A stretch of DNA of 64,000 bases, taken from NCBI RefSeq assembly GCF_013248905.1, contig NZ_JABRVS010000001.1, positions 806,001 through 870,000 of the forward strand, given 5' to 3'. Below, piece by piece: positions 8,841-18,090 of this stretch (positions within the stretch are counted from its first letter, which is position 1; the number at the start of each line of letters is the position of its first letter). The DNA is from Shewanella sp. VB17 (GTDB lineage: Bacteria; Pseudomonadota; Gammaproteobacteria; Enterobacterales; Shewanellaceae). The notes under the pieces were generated by a model that was given only the letters and a program-made list of their open reading frames with translations, had not been told where the DNA came from and searched no databases. The position numbers and the translations under genes are program-made.

Positions 8841-9035
8841 ATGTTATTGTCTTTACCTACCCAGCTAATAAAGGCTCTTTTTGCCTTAATCGTTGGTGTG
8901 TTTATGATGAGTTTAAGTGGTTGTGCTCAAGAAGTAGGTGATGACGAATGGTGTAAGCTGATGAGTGACAAAGCTAAGGGGGACTGGTCTGTCAATGAAG
9001 CGGCAGATTATGCCAAGCATTGTGTATTTAAATAG
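8841..9035 (+). CDS. small DUF3012-type lipoprotein
   Basis: This is a predicted lipoprotein of about 64 residues of unknown function. A hydrophobic signal (LIKALFALIVGVFMMSLSGC) ends in a lipobox, LSGC. The mature part, DDEWCKLMSDKAKGDWSVNEAADYAKHCVF, contains the paired Cys and the WC/DW/YAKHC pattern that I recognise from the DUF3012 family of Shewanella and Vibrio. I chose the ATG at 8841 because it follows a TAAGGG ribosome site and starts directly at the signal peptide; an upstream in-frame start at 8784 lacks such a site. An inverted CTTTTTTAAAAAAG follows the stop. Confidence 0.8.
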   Translation: MLLSLPTQLIKALFALIVGVFMMSLSGCAQEVGDDEWCKLMSDKAKGDWSVNEAADYAKHCVFK

Positions 9036-9185
9036 GCGGCTTTTTTAAAAAAGAATACAAAGATCTTATGTTTAGGTGATTTTTTACTGTTAAGCTGTAG
9101 AAATGCTTGTCATGATTGAACTTTTGAATAGAATACGAGTCTGATTTATGGACTGTTATAAACACATATTTTTAAAAGGTATTTT

Positions 9186-9638
9186 TTGAAATATTATTTT
9201 CGCCAATTCACTCATAAGATTGCTATATCGTTGATCGCCGTTGTGTTACTGCAGTTCGCAGGTGCCAATATAGGCGCACATCAATTGCATCTTGGTAATA
9301 GTGAAGAGAAGAGCGAAAATCATCCTCATTTAGAGTTTACGGCAGAAATAACCAGCTTAGCGCAATGTCTTGGCTGTGATAATAATGTTCAAACCAATAT
9401 TGAATCGTTTAGTACAGATACAAGTCAGTCCTTAGTTCAGCATAATCACTTAGCCAGTAAAACAGAAACTAAGACTTTCGATCTTTGTCTTGATTGTCAG
9501 TGTCATGGTGGCCATGTGACGGCCATGTCAATGACTGCTATGGTACCTTCGATACCGAATAGTGATGAAGTGACCAGCAGTATCGATCAGTATTTACCAC
9601 CCGAAGCCATCCCCGATTACCGCCCTCCTATCGTATAA
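9186..9638 (+). CDS. small Cys/His-rich periplasmic protein of metal-efflux operon
   Basis: A 150-residue exported protein sits just before a CzcCBA-type system. An N-terminal hydrophobic signal (IAISLIAVVLLQFAG) is followed by a His-rich segment, a CLGC pair and the cluster CLDCQCHGGH, suggesting metal binding in the periplasm. Small proteins of this kind (CzcI-like) often head heavy-metal RND operons. The start is a TTG at 9186 preceded by AAAAGG at a good distance; no ATG fits. The role as metal sensor or buffer is inference; I do not know a precise family. Confidence 0.6.
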   Translation: MKYYFRQFTHKIAISLIAVVLLQFAGANIGAHQLHLGNSEEKSENHPHLEFTAEITSLAQCLGCDNNVQTNIESFSTDTSQSLVQHNHLASKTETKTFDLCLDCQCHGGHVTAMSMTAMVPSIPNSDEVTSSIDQYLPPEAIPDYRPPIV

Positions 9639-9811
9639 CGCCTATTTTGCTATTTGAGATATTGTATTCGCTCATAGCATTTAAAAGTGAATGGAACCGT
9701 GTTGACTAAACTCTAGTCACAAGATTGTACCGAACTTTTCATCCTAATTTTGCCTTGTATTTAAGCGTTGGTCTTAGTATGCATTGAGGGCTTTTGGGAA
9801 AAGGATATACG

Positions 9812-11143
9812 ATGAAAAAAGCAATAATAGCCTGCTTACTGTTGATTTATATAGCAGATGGAGCGCTCAGTGCTCAAGCAGCAACAGCAGTTGACTCGAA
9901 AGACACCGATAGAAATAGATCAGCAGCTCAGATGCCAACAAATGTTCAGGCTAACTTCAGTGCCTGGCTACCAGCTCTAATGAAAGACTTCAATGCACTG
10001 CCAGAGGTTAGAGCTCAAGAAGCTAGGCGTAGGCAAGCGCAATTAAAGATCAGCGCAACTGATCAAGCTGTTTATAATCCCGAACTTGGCTTAGGGTATC
10101 AAAACGCTTCAGCATCAGAAGATACTTATTCATTGAATATCAGTCAGGCAATTGATTGGGGTGATAAGCGAGGTGTAGGTGCACGAAAAGCACAGTTGGA
10201 AGCTGATATACTTCTGTCTGACATCGCATTAGAGCGGAGTCAAATGTTGGCCAATTCAGTACAGGCTTTAGTTGAGCAGTCACAGATGAGAAAGGCTTTA
10301 GTGTTTCAAAAAAAGCAGTTTTCTTCAGCTAAAATTCAATTAAAAATAGCGCAACAGCAGATGCAGTTGGGGGATTTATCTGCGGTAGAGTTACAGTTAA
10401 TTCAGCTTGATGTTGCTAGTAAGGCGTCAGATTATGCCATGGCAGAGCAGGCATCGATTACGGCTGATGCTAATGTGTTGATGTTATTAAACAGTAGTGA
10501 TTTACCCTTTAATGGCTTTTTTAATGCCCTTATCCTACCGAACATTGCCAAGCAAATAGATCCTGAGTTGCCCGCCCTTAGAGGGGCTTATCAACACGTA
10601 TTATTAGCGAAAGTGACAGCAGAACAAGTCAAGGCAGAGACGTCAGCAGATCCGACTATTAGCCTTAATGCAGAGCGTGAGGGAGACGATAATAAACTTG
10701 GTTTAGGCTTGTCTATCCCATTACAAATACGCAATAACTACAGCGATACCTTAGCTGTTGCCAGTCAGGAGATAGCGATTGCTGAGCAGCGTTATTTAAC
10801 CAGTGAACGCGTACTCACTCAACAGCAAAAAAAATTCAATCTAAGCCTTCCTCGGTTAACTGAGCGCTATCAAGACTGGCGTGAACTGGTGCTGGGTTCT
10901 GGTCAGGAAGCTGCATTGGCTCTAAGTCAGCAATGGAAATCGGGTGATATTAATACCAGTGATTACCTGCAGAGCCAGCGTCTCTTGTCGAGTAGCTATT
11001 TAGCTGGTCTATCACTAGAGACGGCGCTCTATTCAAGCTGGCTTGAATGGATGGGGGCAAGCGGACAGCTAGAGACTTTCTTAAACTCTCAGCTTTCAGT
11101 GACCTTTAACAATGGGCCTATCAGCAGCATTCTTGCTCACTAA
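9812..11143 (+). CDS. outer-membrane efflux protein, CzcC/TolC family
   Basis: This is the outer-membrane channel of the adjacent RND metal-efflux complex. After a signal peptide (KKAIIACLLLIYIADGALSAQA), two related halves of long amphipathic helices and short beta hairpins can be followed, for example QAVYNPELGLGYQNASASE and DPTISLNAEREGDDNKLGLG. The paired repeats and the length (about 443 residues) fit the OEP family. The start at 9812 (MKKAII) follows AAGGA; an in-frame TTG at 9794 would add six unnecessary residues. It is followed by czcB after about 20 bp. Confidence 0.88.
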   Translation: MKKAIIACLLLIYIADGALSAQAATAVDSKDTDRNRSAAQMPTNVQANFSAWLPALMKDFNALPEVRAQEARRRQAQLKISATDQAVYNPELGLGYQNASASEDTYSLNISQAIDWGDKRGVGARKAQLEADILLSDIALERSQMLANSVQALVEQSQMRKALVFQKKQFSSAKIQLKIAQQQMQLGDLSAVELQLIQLDVASKASDYAMAEQASITADANVLMLLNSSDLPFNGFFNALILPNIAKQIDPELPALRGAYQHVLLAKVTAEQVKAETSADPTISLNAEREGDDNKLGLGLSIPLQIRNNYSDTLAVASQEIAIAEQRYLTSERVLTQQQKKFNLSLPRLTERYQDWRELVLGSGQEAALALSQQWKSGDINTSDYLQSQRLLSSSYLAGLSLETALYSSWLEWMGASGQLETFLNSQLSVTFNNGPISSILAH

Positions 11144-11163
11144 TTAGATTGGAATTGAAGAAT

Positions 11164-12366
11164 ATGAAACATCACACAAGTTGTAAAGTCAGTAACATTA
11201 ACGCGATGACTAAAGCCATGATTAACGCGAAGTGCTTTGGATTAGTTATTGCATTAGCTGCGGTTATCTCTACTCCAATGGCTACATTTGCAGGTGAAGG
11301 TCATGATCATGCAAGTGAAGAACAAACGGTGAAACAAGAGCAACATACCAGCGGTGAAGAAGAGTCGCATGCGCTGGTATTCACTGATGAGCAGCAGTCT
11401 CTTGCTGGTATCAAAGTAGAAAAACTATCCACCCAACCTTTTAGTTTAGAGGCCGTTGCTACCGCAACACTTGTGGTGGATCGTGATAGAACAATGACAC
11501 TGGCACCACAACTGGATGTGAGAATTGAGCAGCGCCATGTGGTGCCGGGGCAAGAGGTGACTGAAGGTCAACCTTTATTAACGTTAGGGGGCGTGGCTGT
11601 TGCACAAGCTCAAGCTGATTATATTACGGCTTCAGCAGAGTGGAGCCGAGTGAGTCGTATGAGTAAAAGTGCAGTGAGTGCAAGTCGCCGCCTCCAAGCT
11701 CAGGTTGATGCCGAATTAAAGCGTGCGATTTTAGAGGCGATGAAAATGACCTCAAAACAGATCATATTGTTAGAGTCTAATCCTCAAAAGATAGGTAGCT
11801 ACCAGTTATTGGCACCGATTAACGGTCGTGTTCAACAAGATACTGCCAAGCTAGGGCAAATAGTGTTAGCGGGTACGCCTTTAATGCAGTTAACCGATGA
11901 ATCTCATTTGTGGGTTGAAGCGCAAGTCACTCCAGCTCAATCAGAGAAAATAAGTATAGGCAGTGCAGCACTTGTTAGGGTCGGCGAGAGAAGTATAGAG
12001 GCTAAGGTGATCGGGCGTTCTCATGAATTAGACAGTATTACTCGTACCGAGAAAATTTTAGTGAGCTTGGAAAATCTCGGCCATGTGATCCATGCGGGGC
12101 AATTTGCAGAATTATACCTATCCGATCCTGTTAGCGGGGGAGCAGTGCTTCCTGATGCGGCGCTAACGCGTGGCAGTGATGGTGATTGGCAAGTATTTAT
12201 TCAAGATGAAGATGGGTTTGAAGCCGTCGAGGTTGAAGTGGTTGAACGTCAGCGTGGCATGAATTTAGTACGCGGACTCGCCCCAGATAGTCAGGTTGTG
12301 GTGTCGGGTGCTTTTTTCTTAGCCTCTGAGCAGGCTAAATCTGGTTTCGCGATTCATAACCACTAA
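11164..12366 (+). CDS. periplasmic adaptor (membrane-fusion) protein, CzcB family
   Basis: This links the CzcA-like pump to the outer-membrane channel. It begins with a signal region followed by a His/Glu-rich segment (AGEGHDHASEE), common in metal-handling adaptors. Next come the beta-barrel and lipoyl halves (VVPGQEVTEGQPLLTLGG and LLAPINGRVQQDTAKLGQIV), and a short helical hairpin between them. It is 400 residues from the ATG at 11164; an upstream TTG at 11149 is possible but lacks a clear ribosome site. It is located between czcC and czcA in one operon, 43 bp before the pump gene. Confidence 0.9.
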   Translation: MKHHTSCKVSNINAMTKAMINAKCFGLVIALAAVISTPMATFAGEGHDHASEEQTVKQEQHTSGEEESHALVFTDEQQSLAGIKVEKLSTQPFSLEAVATATLVVDRDRTMTLAPQLDVRIEQRHVVPGQEVTEGQPLLTLGGVAVAQAQADYITASAEWSRVSRMSKSAVSASRRLQAQVDAELKRAILEAMKMTSKQIILLESNPQKIGSYQLLAPINGRVQQDTAKLGQIVLAGTPLMQLTDESHLWVEAQVTPAQSEKISIGSAALVRVGERSIEAKVIGRSHELDSITRTEKILVSLENLGHVIHAGQFAELYLSDPVSGGAVLPDAALTRGSDGDWQVFIQDEDGFEAVEVEVVERQRGMNLVRGLAPDSQVVVSGAFFLASEQAKSGFAIHNH

Positions 12367-12409
12367 GTAATGACATCCAACTAATTCTTGAAAAGTAAGA
12401 GGTTCTCTC

Positions 12410-15400
12410 ATGTTACAGAGATTAATTGAGGTTGCTATTCGCAACCGTTTATTGGTGGCATTAGGCCTAGTCGTCATCGCGATAGCCAGTGTGGTCATGT
12501 TACCGAAATTAAATCTGGATGCATTTCCAGATGTCACCAATGTTCAGGTGACGGTGAATACTGAAGCTGAAGGTTTGGCGGCCGAAGAAGTTGAAAAATT
12601 GATTAGCTACCCCGTTGAATCGGCAATGTATGCATTGCCTGCGGTAACCGAAGTACGTTCATTGTCACGTACAGGCTTGTCGATGGTGACGGTGGTGTTT
12701 GCCGAAGGAACAGATATCTATTTTGCTCGTCAACAGGTCTTTGAGCAATTACAGGCAGCGCGTGAGATGATCCCTGATGGGATTGGTATGCCTGAAATTG
12801 GTCCTAATACGTCGGGGTTGGGGCAGATTTATCAATATATTTTGCGTGCTGATCCTGATGCTGGTATAGACTCAGCTGAACTACGTAGTCTTAATGACTA
12901 TCTGGTAAAGCTGATTATGATGCCTGTTGGTGGCGTGACAGAAGTCCTCTCATTTGGTGGTGATGTTCGCCAATATCAAGTGCAAATTGATCCCAATAAA
13001 CTGCTTAGTTACGATCTTTCTATGGAAGAGGTGACGACGGCACTTGAGAGTAACAACCGCAATGCAGGCGGTTGGTTCATGGAGCAGGGCCAAGAGCAGC
13101 TAGTGGTGCGTGGTTATGGTCTGTTGCCAACCGGAGATGCTGGATTAAAGGCGATTGCACAGATCCCGTTAACAGAATTTTCCGGTACGCCCATTCGAGT
13201 GGGTGATATTGCTAAGGTTGCTTATGGCAGCGAAATTCGTGTTGGCGCGGTTACCATGACTCGTCGTGATGAGGCGGGTAATCCACAGCATTTAGGTGAA
13301 GTGGTCGCCGGCGTTATCTTGAAGCGTATGGGGGCCAATACTAAGGCGACCATCGATGATATCAATGCAAGAACGGCGCTAGTAGAGCAGGCTCTTCCTG
13401 AAGGGGTTACCTTTGAAGTGTTTTATGATCAGGCTGATCTAGTGACTCAAGCTGTTACCACTGTGCGTGATGCGCTGTTGATGGCATTTGTGTTTATTGT
13501 GGTTATTTTGGCACTGTTTCTCGTTAATATACGTGCGACCTTGCTCGTGCTGCTATCTATCCCTGTTGCTATTTGTCTTGCCTTAATGGTGATGTCTTAT
13601 TTTGGTGTGTCGGCAAACTTAATGTCACTTGGTGGACTGGCTGTGGCCATTGGTATGCTAGTGGATGGCTCCGTGGTGATGGTTGAGAATATCTTTAAAC
13701 ATCTGACTCAACCAGATAGACGCCATTTAAACGATGCTCGAGCTAGATCGGGTGGTGAAGTAGACCCACATCATGTCGATGAAGACGGTGCTAAAATAGA
13801 TGCCGGAGATGGTATCGCTTTGCGAGTGATGTTGGCCGCCAAAGAGGTGTGTAGTCCTATCTTTTTTGCTACAGCAATTATTATTGTCGTATTTGCTCCT
13901 TTGTTTGCCTTAGAAGGGGTTGAAGGTAAGTTATTTCAGCCAATGGCCGTCAGTATCATACTTGCCATGTTATCCGCCTTAGTGGTGGCGTTAATTGCAG
14001 TACCTGCCTTAGCGGTATTTCTCTTTAAACGTGGGATCACGCTAAGAGAAAGCCCAGTGCTTAAGCCCATTGATGCGGGTTATCGTCGCTTGTTAACTGT
14101 GACGATGGCAAAACCAAAAACGGTGATAATAGCAGCCTTGGTGATGTTTGGTCTTAGTATGGCTTTGCTGCCTCGTTTGGGGACAGAGTTCGTGCCTGAA
14201 CTTGAAGAGGGGACGATAAATTTACGTGTCACACTTGCGCCAACAGCAAGCCTAGGCACTTCAATCAATGTGGCTCCCAAACTTGAGAAATTACTGTTAG
14301 CGTTTCCGGAAGTTGATTATGCGCTTAGCCGAATAGGTGCTCCAGAGCTGGGTGGCGATCCTGAGCCCGTGAGTAATATTGAGATTTATATCGGTTTAAA
14401 GCCTATTGAACAGTGGGAGCACGCAGAAACAAGAATAGAGTTACAGCGTAAGATGGAGGAAAAATTAAGTGTTTTCCCTGGGTTGCTGTTTACTTTTTCT
14501 CAGCCCATCGCAACGCGAGTTGATGAGTTGCTTTCGGGGGTGAAGGCGCAACTGGCGATTAAAATTTTTGGCCCTGATCTTGATGTGTTGTCAAAAAGTG
14601 GCCAAAAACTCAGCGACTTGGTATCAGCGATTCCCGGTGCGGTTGATGTGTCGCTGGAGCAAGTCAGTGGTGAAGCGCAACTGGTGGTTCGACCTAAACG
14701 TGATTTACTGGCGCGTTATGGTATCAGTGTTGATAAAGTCATGAGTCTGGTGAGTCAAGGTATAGGGGGGGGGAGTGCGGGACAAGTTATTGATGGTAAC
14801 GCCAGGTATGATATCAATGTTCGCTTAGCGCAGGAATATCGAAGTTCTCCTGATGCACTTAGGGATCTGATCTTGAGTGGTGTCAATGGTGCTAAGGTAC
14901 GTTTAGGTGAAGTGGCGAGCGTTGAAGTTGAGATGGCACCACCGAATATTCGTCGTGATGATGTACAGCGCCGCGTGGTGGTTCAGGCTAATGTTTCCGG
15001 TCGTGATATGGGCTCTGTAGTGAAGGATATCTACGCCATCATTCCAGAGGCAGATCTACCTGCTGGTTACACGGTTGTTGTGGGTGGACAGTATGAAAAC
15101 CAACAACGAGCTCAGCAAAAACTGATGTTAGTTGTGCCTATTTCTATCGGGCTAATTGCCTTATTACTCTTCTTTTCATTTGGTTCGATTAAGCAAGTTG
15201 GCCTTATCATGGCCAATGTTCCTTTAGCACTAATAGGCGGTGTGGTCGCGCTATTTATTAGTGGCACTTATCTTTCTGTGCCTAGCTCCATTGGCTTTAT
15301 TACTTTATTTGGCGTGGCTGTGCTCAATGGTGTGGTCTTGGTGGATTCGATTAACCAAAGGCGTCAGATGGCGCTGAAGGAAAAATTGGGCAGCAATGCC

Positions 15401-15643
15401 GGTGAAAGTCTATATGATTCAGTGTATGAAGGTACCGTTGGTCGACTACGGCCAGTATTAATGACCGCGTTGACCTCTGCTTTAGGTCTCATTCCTATTT
15501 TGATCTCCAGTGGGGTAGGAAGTGAGATCCAGCAGCCATTAGCAGTGGTGATTATCGGCGGCTTGTTTAGCTCAACAGCCTTGACGTTATTGGTACTGCC
15601 GACGCTCTATCGATGGATGTATCGCAAGCAAGAAAATGCTTAG
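12410..15643 (+). CDS. heavy-metal RND efflux pump, CzcA/CusA family
   Basis: This is an inner-membrane proton-driven antiporter of 1,077 residues, full length for HME-RND pumps. It shows the N-terminal helix, YPVESAM, two large periplasmic loops and twelve expected membrane segments. The TM4 signature reads AVAIGMLVDGSVVMVEN (D419, E426, N427). It has the acidic residue and VEN but not the DFG preceding the Asp in classic Co/Zn/Cd pumps. A hydrophilic His/Asp-rich cytoplasmic loop (about residues 436-468, with DPHHVDEDGAKIDAGDG) follows it. The substrate metal is therefore uncertain. The final gene of the operon is followed by a strong terminator at 15804. Confidence 0.92.
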   Translation: MLQRLIEVAIRNRLLVALGLVVIAIASVVMLPKLNLDAFPDVTNVQVTVNTEAEGLAAEEVEKLISYPVESAMYALPAVTEVRSLSRTGLSMVTVVFAEGTDIYFARQQVFEQLQAAREMIPDGIGMPEIGPNTSGLGQIYQYILRADPDAGIDSAELRSLNDYLVKLIMMPVGGVTEVLSFGGDVRQYQVQIDPNKLLSYDLSMEEVTTALESNNRNAGGWFMEQGQEQLVVRGYGLLPTGDAGLKAIAQIPLTEFSGTPIRVGDIAKVAYGSEIRVGAVTMTRRDEAGNPQHLGEVVAGVILKRMGANTKATIDDINARTALVEQALPEGVTFEVFYDQADLVTQAVTTVRDALLMAFVFIVVILALFLVNIRATLLVLLSIPVAICLALMVMSYFGVSANLMSLGGLAVAIGMLVDGSVVMVENIFKHLTQPDRRHLNDARARSGGEVDPHHVDEDGAKIDAGDGIALRVMLAAKEVCSPIFFATAIIIVVFAPLFALEGVEGKLFQPMAVSIILAMLSALVVALIAVPALAVFLFKRGITLRESPVLKPIDAGYRRLLTVTMAKPKTVIIAALVMFGLSMALLPRLGTEFVPELEEGTINLRVTLAPTASLGTSINVAPKLEKLLLAFPEVDYALSRIGAPELGGDPEPVSNIEIYIGLKPIEQWEHAETRIELQRKMEEKLSVFPGLLFTFSQPIATRVDELLSGVKAQLAIKIFGPDLDVLSKSGQKLSDLVSAIPGAVDVSLEQVSGEAQLVVRPKRDLLARYGISVDKVMSLVSQGIGGGSAGQVIDGNARYDINVRLAQEYRSSPDALRDLILSGVNGAKVRLGEVASVEVEMAPPNIRRDDVQRRVVVQANVSGRDMGSVVKDIYAIIPEADLPAGYTVVVGGQYENQQRAQQKLMLVVPISIGLIALLLFFSFGSIKQVGLIMANVPLALIGGVVALFISGTYLSVPSSIGFITLFGVAVLNGVVLVDSINQRRQMALKEKLGSNAGESLYDSVYEGTVGRLRPVLMTALTSALGLIPILISSGVGSEIQQPLAVVIIGGLFSSTALTLLVLPTLYRWMYRKQENA

Positions 15644-15803
15644 TTGTCTGTATTGGACGTAGGTCAATCAAGCTGGTGATACATGGCTACCTTAAATTTA
15701 CAGTTTAATTTTCACTGATTTTATTGAGCAAGAGGCCCTAATACAGGTGTGGAGCGTTAGTCTGCCGTTGCACCTGATATTGGTAGTAAGGTGATGTAGT
15801 ATG

Positions 15804-15827
15804 CGCAGCTGGATGCTGCGTTTTTTT
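15804..15827 (+). terminator. rho-independent terminator after the efflux operon
   Basis: A perfect CGCAGC/GCTGCG stem with a five-base loop is followed by seven T residues. It lies about 160 bp after the czcA-like stop and reads in the operon's direction. Confidence 0.85.
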
Positions 15828-15938
15828 GGAAAGAATGTATGCCACATATTCAAGATGTTGATAGTAAACATATCATTTTGGAGATCATTGAAAAGGCCCA
15901 CGAATAGAGACTTGAGCCATAAACGGAGCTTGAATAGG

Positions 15939-16190
15939 TTATTTTTGTAGTTGGGATTTTGCCGCTTCAACTTTCGAGAAGTCTAATCCTAGCTCAACAA
16001 CGGCCTCTTTGATTAAATTGGGGTTTTGCATGATTAACGCCATCAGTTGTTGTAGTTTCTCTGCTTGGATCCCTAATTGCCCTATGGTACCCATGGCCAT
16101 TAATGGGTTTTCGGTCAACGTTTGGAATAAATCATTAATCTGCGTGTCAGTGATGTTGTGTTCTTTTAAGATGGCAATAATTGGGTTCAT
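15939..16190 (-). CDS. DUF2999 family protein
   Basis: A small, predicted cytoplasmic, helical protein of 83 residues. The sequence MNPIIAILKEHNITDTQIND, FQTLTENPLMAMGTIGQLGI and a C-terminal charged helix is what I recall for DUF2999, a family of unknown function in Shewanella and Vibrio. No signal peptide or membrane segment is visible. It is transcribed in the same direction as the paralogue array behind it but is separated by about 120 bp, and no shared function is evident. Confidence 0.75.
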   Translation of the reverse strand: MNPIIAILKEHNITDTQINDLFQTLTENPLMAMGTIGQLGIQAEKLQQLMALIMQNPNLIKEAVVELGLDFSKVEAAKSQLQK

Positions 16191-16312
16191 TACTTTACCT
16201 TGTGTGTATTTTAGAATTCAATTGGTGTTGATTCTATCACCCCCAAACAATAATTTTGTAACTTTTTAATTATGACGAATACCTGAATGTATTGTTGATT
16301 GTGTATGAACAT

Positions 16313-17086
16313 TTAGTCGACGATATTTGTTGGTATTGCTTGTGAGTCGACAAATTCTTTTGCTTGTTGGTAATAAGCATCAAATAAGCCTTCTGCTTTC
16401 ATTTGGCGAAATACCACGGCTAATTTAACCGCAAGTTCTCTGTGGTGTTGGTGCAGATAACCGTAGGTAGTTGATTCTTCTAAAATAGCTATCATCTTGA
16501 TATTACTATCGGTAAACTCTGGAGTCATTAATAGGTTGAAAAGATTCATATTTGAATCAATATAAATATCTATTCGACCTCGAAGCAATTTACGTAGTGA
16601 CTGCTCTGGGCTGGATGAATTACTGAGTCTATCTGGATTGATATATTGAGTCAGTCGTTGGTGAGCTAAGGCCATACCGCGATAATATTCAATATTATAC
16701 TGGCTATTTTGCAAGTCTTTCCAAGATTGTATGCTGATTGATGGATTAGAGACAAAAGCACTTAATTTATCGATTACAAGGGGTTCTTCTATGCGGATAA
16801 GATTAGGGTGTTTCGCCCCGTAAGTTGACACTCTTGACATCTCACCGTCAATCTTACCTAAATCAACCATTCTACTTGCTCTAATAGCGGGCATAATGGA
16901 GCATGAAAAATCAATATTCAGACGGGACAAGGCGTCGGTGTAAACCAGCTCTCCCCATTTAGTGTAAAAATTTGTGTTGGGGTCGAGGTAGCAGGCAAAA
17001 GTGATTTTTTGCCTATCAACTCCCTGCACCGTAGAGCTTAGCAAGGCAAGTATGATGAAACCGATCCTTTTCAAATTTCGATGCAT
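16313..17086 (-). CDS. orphan SBP-like secreted protein, array copy 1
   Basis: Array copies are numbered by coordinate. This one has 257 residues: a signal peptide (IGFIILALLSSTVQG) and then a compact fold resembling periplasmic substrate-binding proteins (SBP_bac_3/PBP2). Family landmarks are DPNTNFYTKWGELVYTDA, PAIRASRMVDLGKIDGE, HPNLIRIEEP, SWKDLQNSQYNIEYYRG, SLRKLLRGRIDIYI and YGYLHQHHRELA. The KLLRG type lacks the RPK insert of copies 3, 7 and 8. It alone has Cys near residue 32 (FACYLDP) and Cys in DFSCSI, a potential disulfide. It is the last gene in transcription order. The ligand is unknown and no ABC permease or ATPase is nearby. Confidence 0.75.
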   Translation of the reverse strand: MHRNLKRIGFIILALLSSTVQGVDRQKITFACYLDPNTNFYTKWGELVYTDALSRLNIDFSCSIMPAIRASRMVDLGKIDGEMSRVSTYGAKHPNLIRIEEPLVIDKLSAFVSNPSISIQSWKDLQNSQYNIEYYRGMALAHQRLTQYINPDRLSNSSSPEQSLRKLLRGRIDIYIDSNMNLFNLLMTPEFTDSNIKMIAILEESTTYGYLHQHHRELAVKLAVVFRQMKAEGLFDAYYQQAKEFVDSQAIPTNIVD

Positions 17087-17121
17087 TTCTATAGGATAAC
17101 GTCATTTGGAATTGTTGACTA

Positions 17122-17128
17122 AGTATAG
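17122..17128 (-). promoter_or_regulatory. sigma-S-like -10 element, copy 1
   Basis: The coding strand reads CTATACTTAGT, ending 36 nt before the ATG. It fits the sigma-S consensus KCTAYRCTTAA, including the -13 C. No good -35 box is seen. Confidence 0.6.
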
Positions 17129-17205
17129 GTGAAAATGTGCTTTTGGTGTTTTTCAATTAGAGTGTGACTCGCTGATTTGCTCTATCAGCGTATAAGGTTT
17201 GTAGA

Positions 17206-17970
17206 TTAAGGTGTTGTGGTTTGTGAGTCGATAAGTGTCTGAGCTTGACTAAAATAAGCATCGAACGTTCCCTCTGCTTTCATTTGACGAAATACCTCGG
17301 CTAATGTAATGGCAAGCTCACTGTGGCGTTGGTGTAAATAGCCATAGTGAATATGCTCTTCTAGCGTGGTGAGCCGTTGTAGGTGCTCGTTAGCAAATTC
17401 GGCAGTGGCTGCTTGCTGGTTAGTTATTTTTGTTGGGCCAACATAAATGTCTATTCTAGCGCGGATTAATTTACGTAAAGATTGTTCAGGTGTTGACGAA
17501 GTACTTAATCTATCAGGGCTAATATGTTTGGAGAGTCGTTGATGAGCAAGAAATGAGCCGCGATAATATTCCACTTTATACTGGCTGTTATAGATATCGT
17601 TCCAAGAGCGTATGTTGACTAATGGATTATAAGCGAATGCGCTTAAACTTCCACTGGCGATAGACTCATTGATCCGGACTAAGTTGGGATGCTTGGTACC
17701 GTAATTTGCATCTCTTGCTATTTCACCATCCACCTTACCTAGATCCGACATTCTGCTTGCCCTGATTGAAGGCATTATAGTATAAGAAAAATCGATGTTG
17801 AGGCGGTTAAAGGCGTCGGTGTAAATCAGCTCCACCCATTTTAAATAAACATTGGTGTTTGGTTCGGCATAAAAAGTGAAGCTAAGCTGCTGTCTTTCTA
17901 CTGTTTGAGCCATGAAACTTAAGGTGGTAATCCAAATAATCATGCTAATTCGTTGTAATACTCGATACAT
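17206..17970 (-). CDS. orphan SBP-like secreted protein, array copy 2
   Basis: It has 254 residues with a signal peptide (ISMIIWITTLSFMAQT). It shares with its neighbours the blocks EPNTNVYLKWVELIYTDAF, RASRMSDLGKVDGE, KHPNLVRINE, EYYRGSFLAHQRLSKH, SLRKLIRARIDIYVG and YGYLHQRHSELAITLAEVFR. In place of the usual LLRG before RIDIY it has LIRA. The region after RIDIYVG (PTKITNQQAATAEF) differs from all others, the zone where a binding protein's second lobe would contact ligand. It has its own -10-like element at 18009. Function beyond a likely ligand-binding role is not known. Confidence 0.75.
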   Translation of the reverse strand: MYRVLQRISMIIWITTLSFMAQTVERQQLSFTFYAEPNTNVYLKWVELIYTDAFNRLNIDFSYTIMPSIRASRMSDLGKVDGEIARDANYGTKHPNLVRINESIASGSLSAFAYNPLVNIRSWNDIYNSQYKVEYYRGSFLAHQRLSKHISPDRLSTSSTPEQSLRKLIRARIDIYVGPTKITNQQAATAEFANEHLQRLTTLEEHIHYGYLHQRHSELAITLAEVFRQMKAEGTFDAYFSQAQTLIDSQTTTP

Positions 17971-18008
17971 TATAGATCGCTCAAAAGAGAAAATGTGTTG
18001 ATAAATAG

Positions 18009-18015
18009 AGTGTAG
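18009..18015 (-). promoter_or_regulatory. sigma-S-like -10 element, copy 2
   Basis: The coding strand reads CCTACACTCTAT, 39 nt before the ATG. It has the CTAYACT core with C at -13. No convincing -35 box. Confidence 0.55.
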
Positions 18016-18090
18016 GACATACCGAGATGGTAAGAGTGTATTTTGGTTGTCCAGTTAGGCTATTAATGATTGTGTAAAGGAATAAAGCCG

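Noticed and set aside
15698..15970. A 90-codon open frame on the minus strand after the efflux operon
   Set aside because: It overlaps the strong terminator and the end of the DUF2999 gene, lacks a ribosome site, and its composition looks random.
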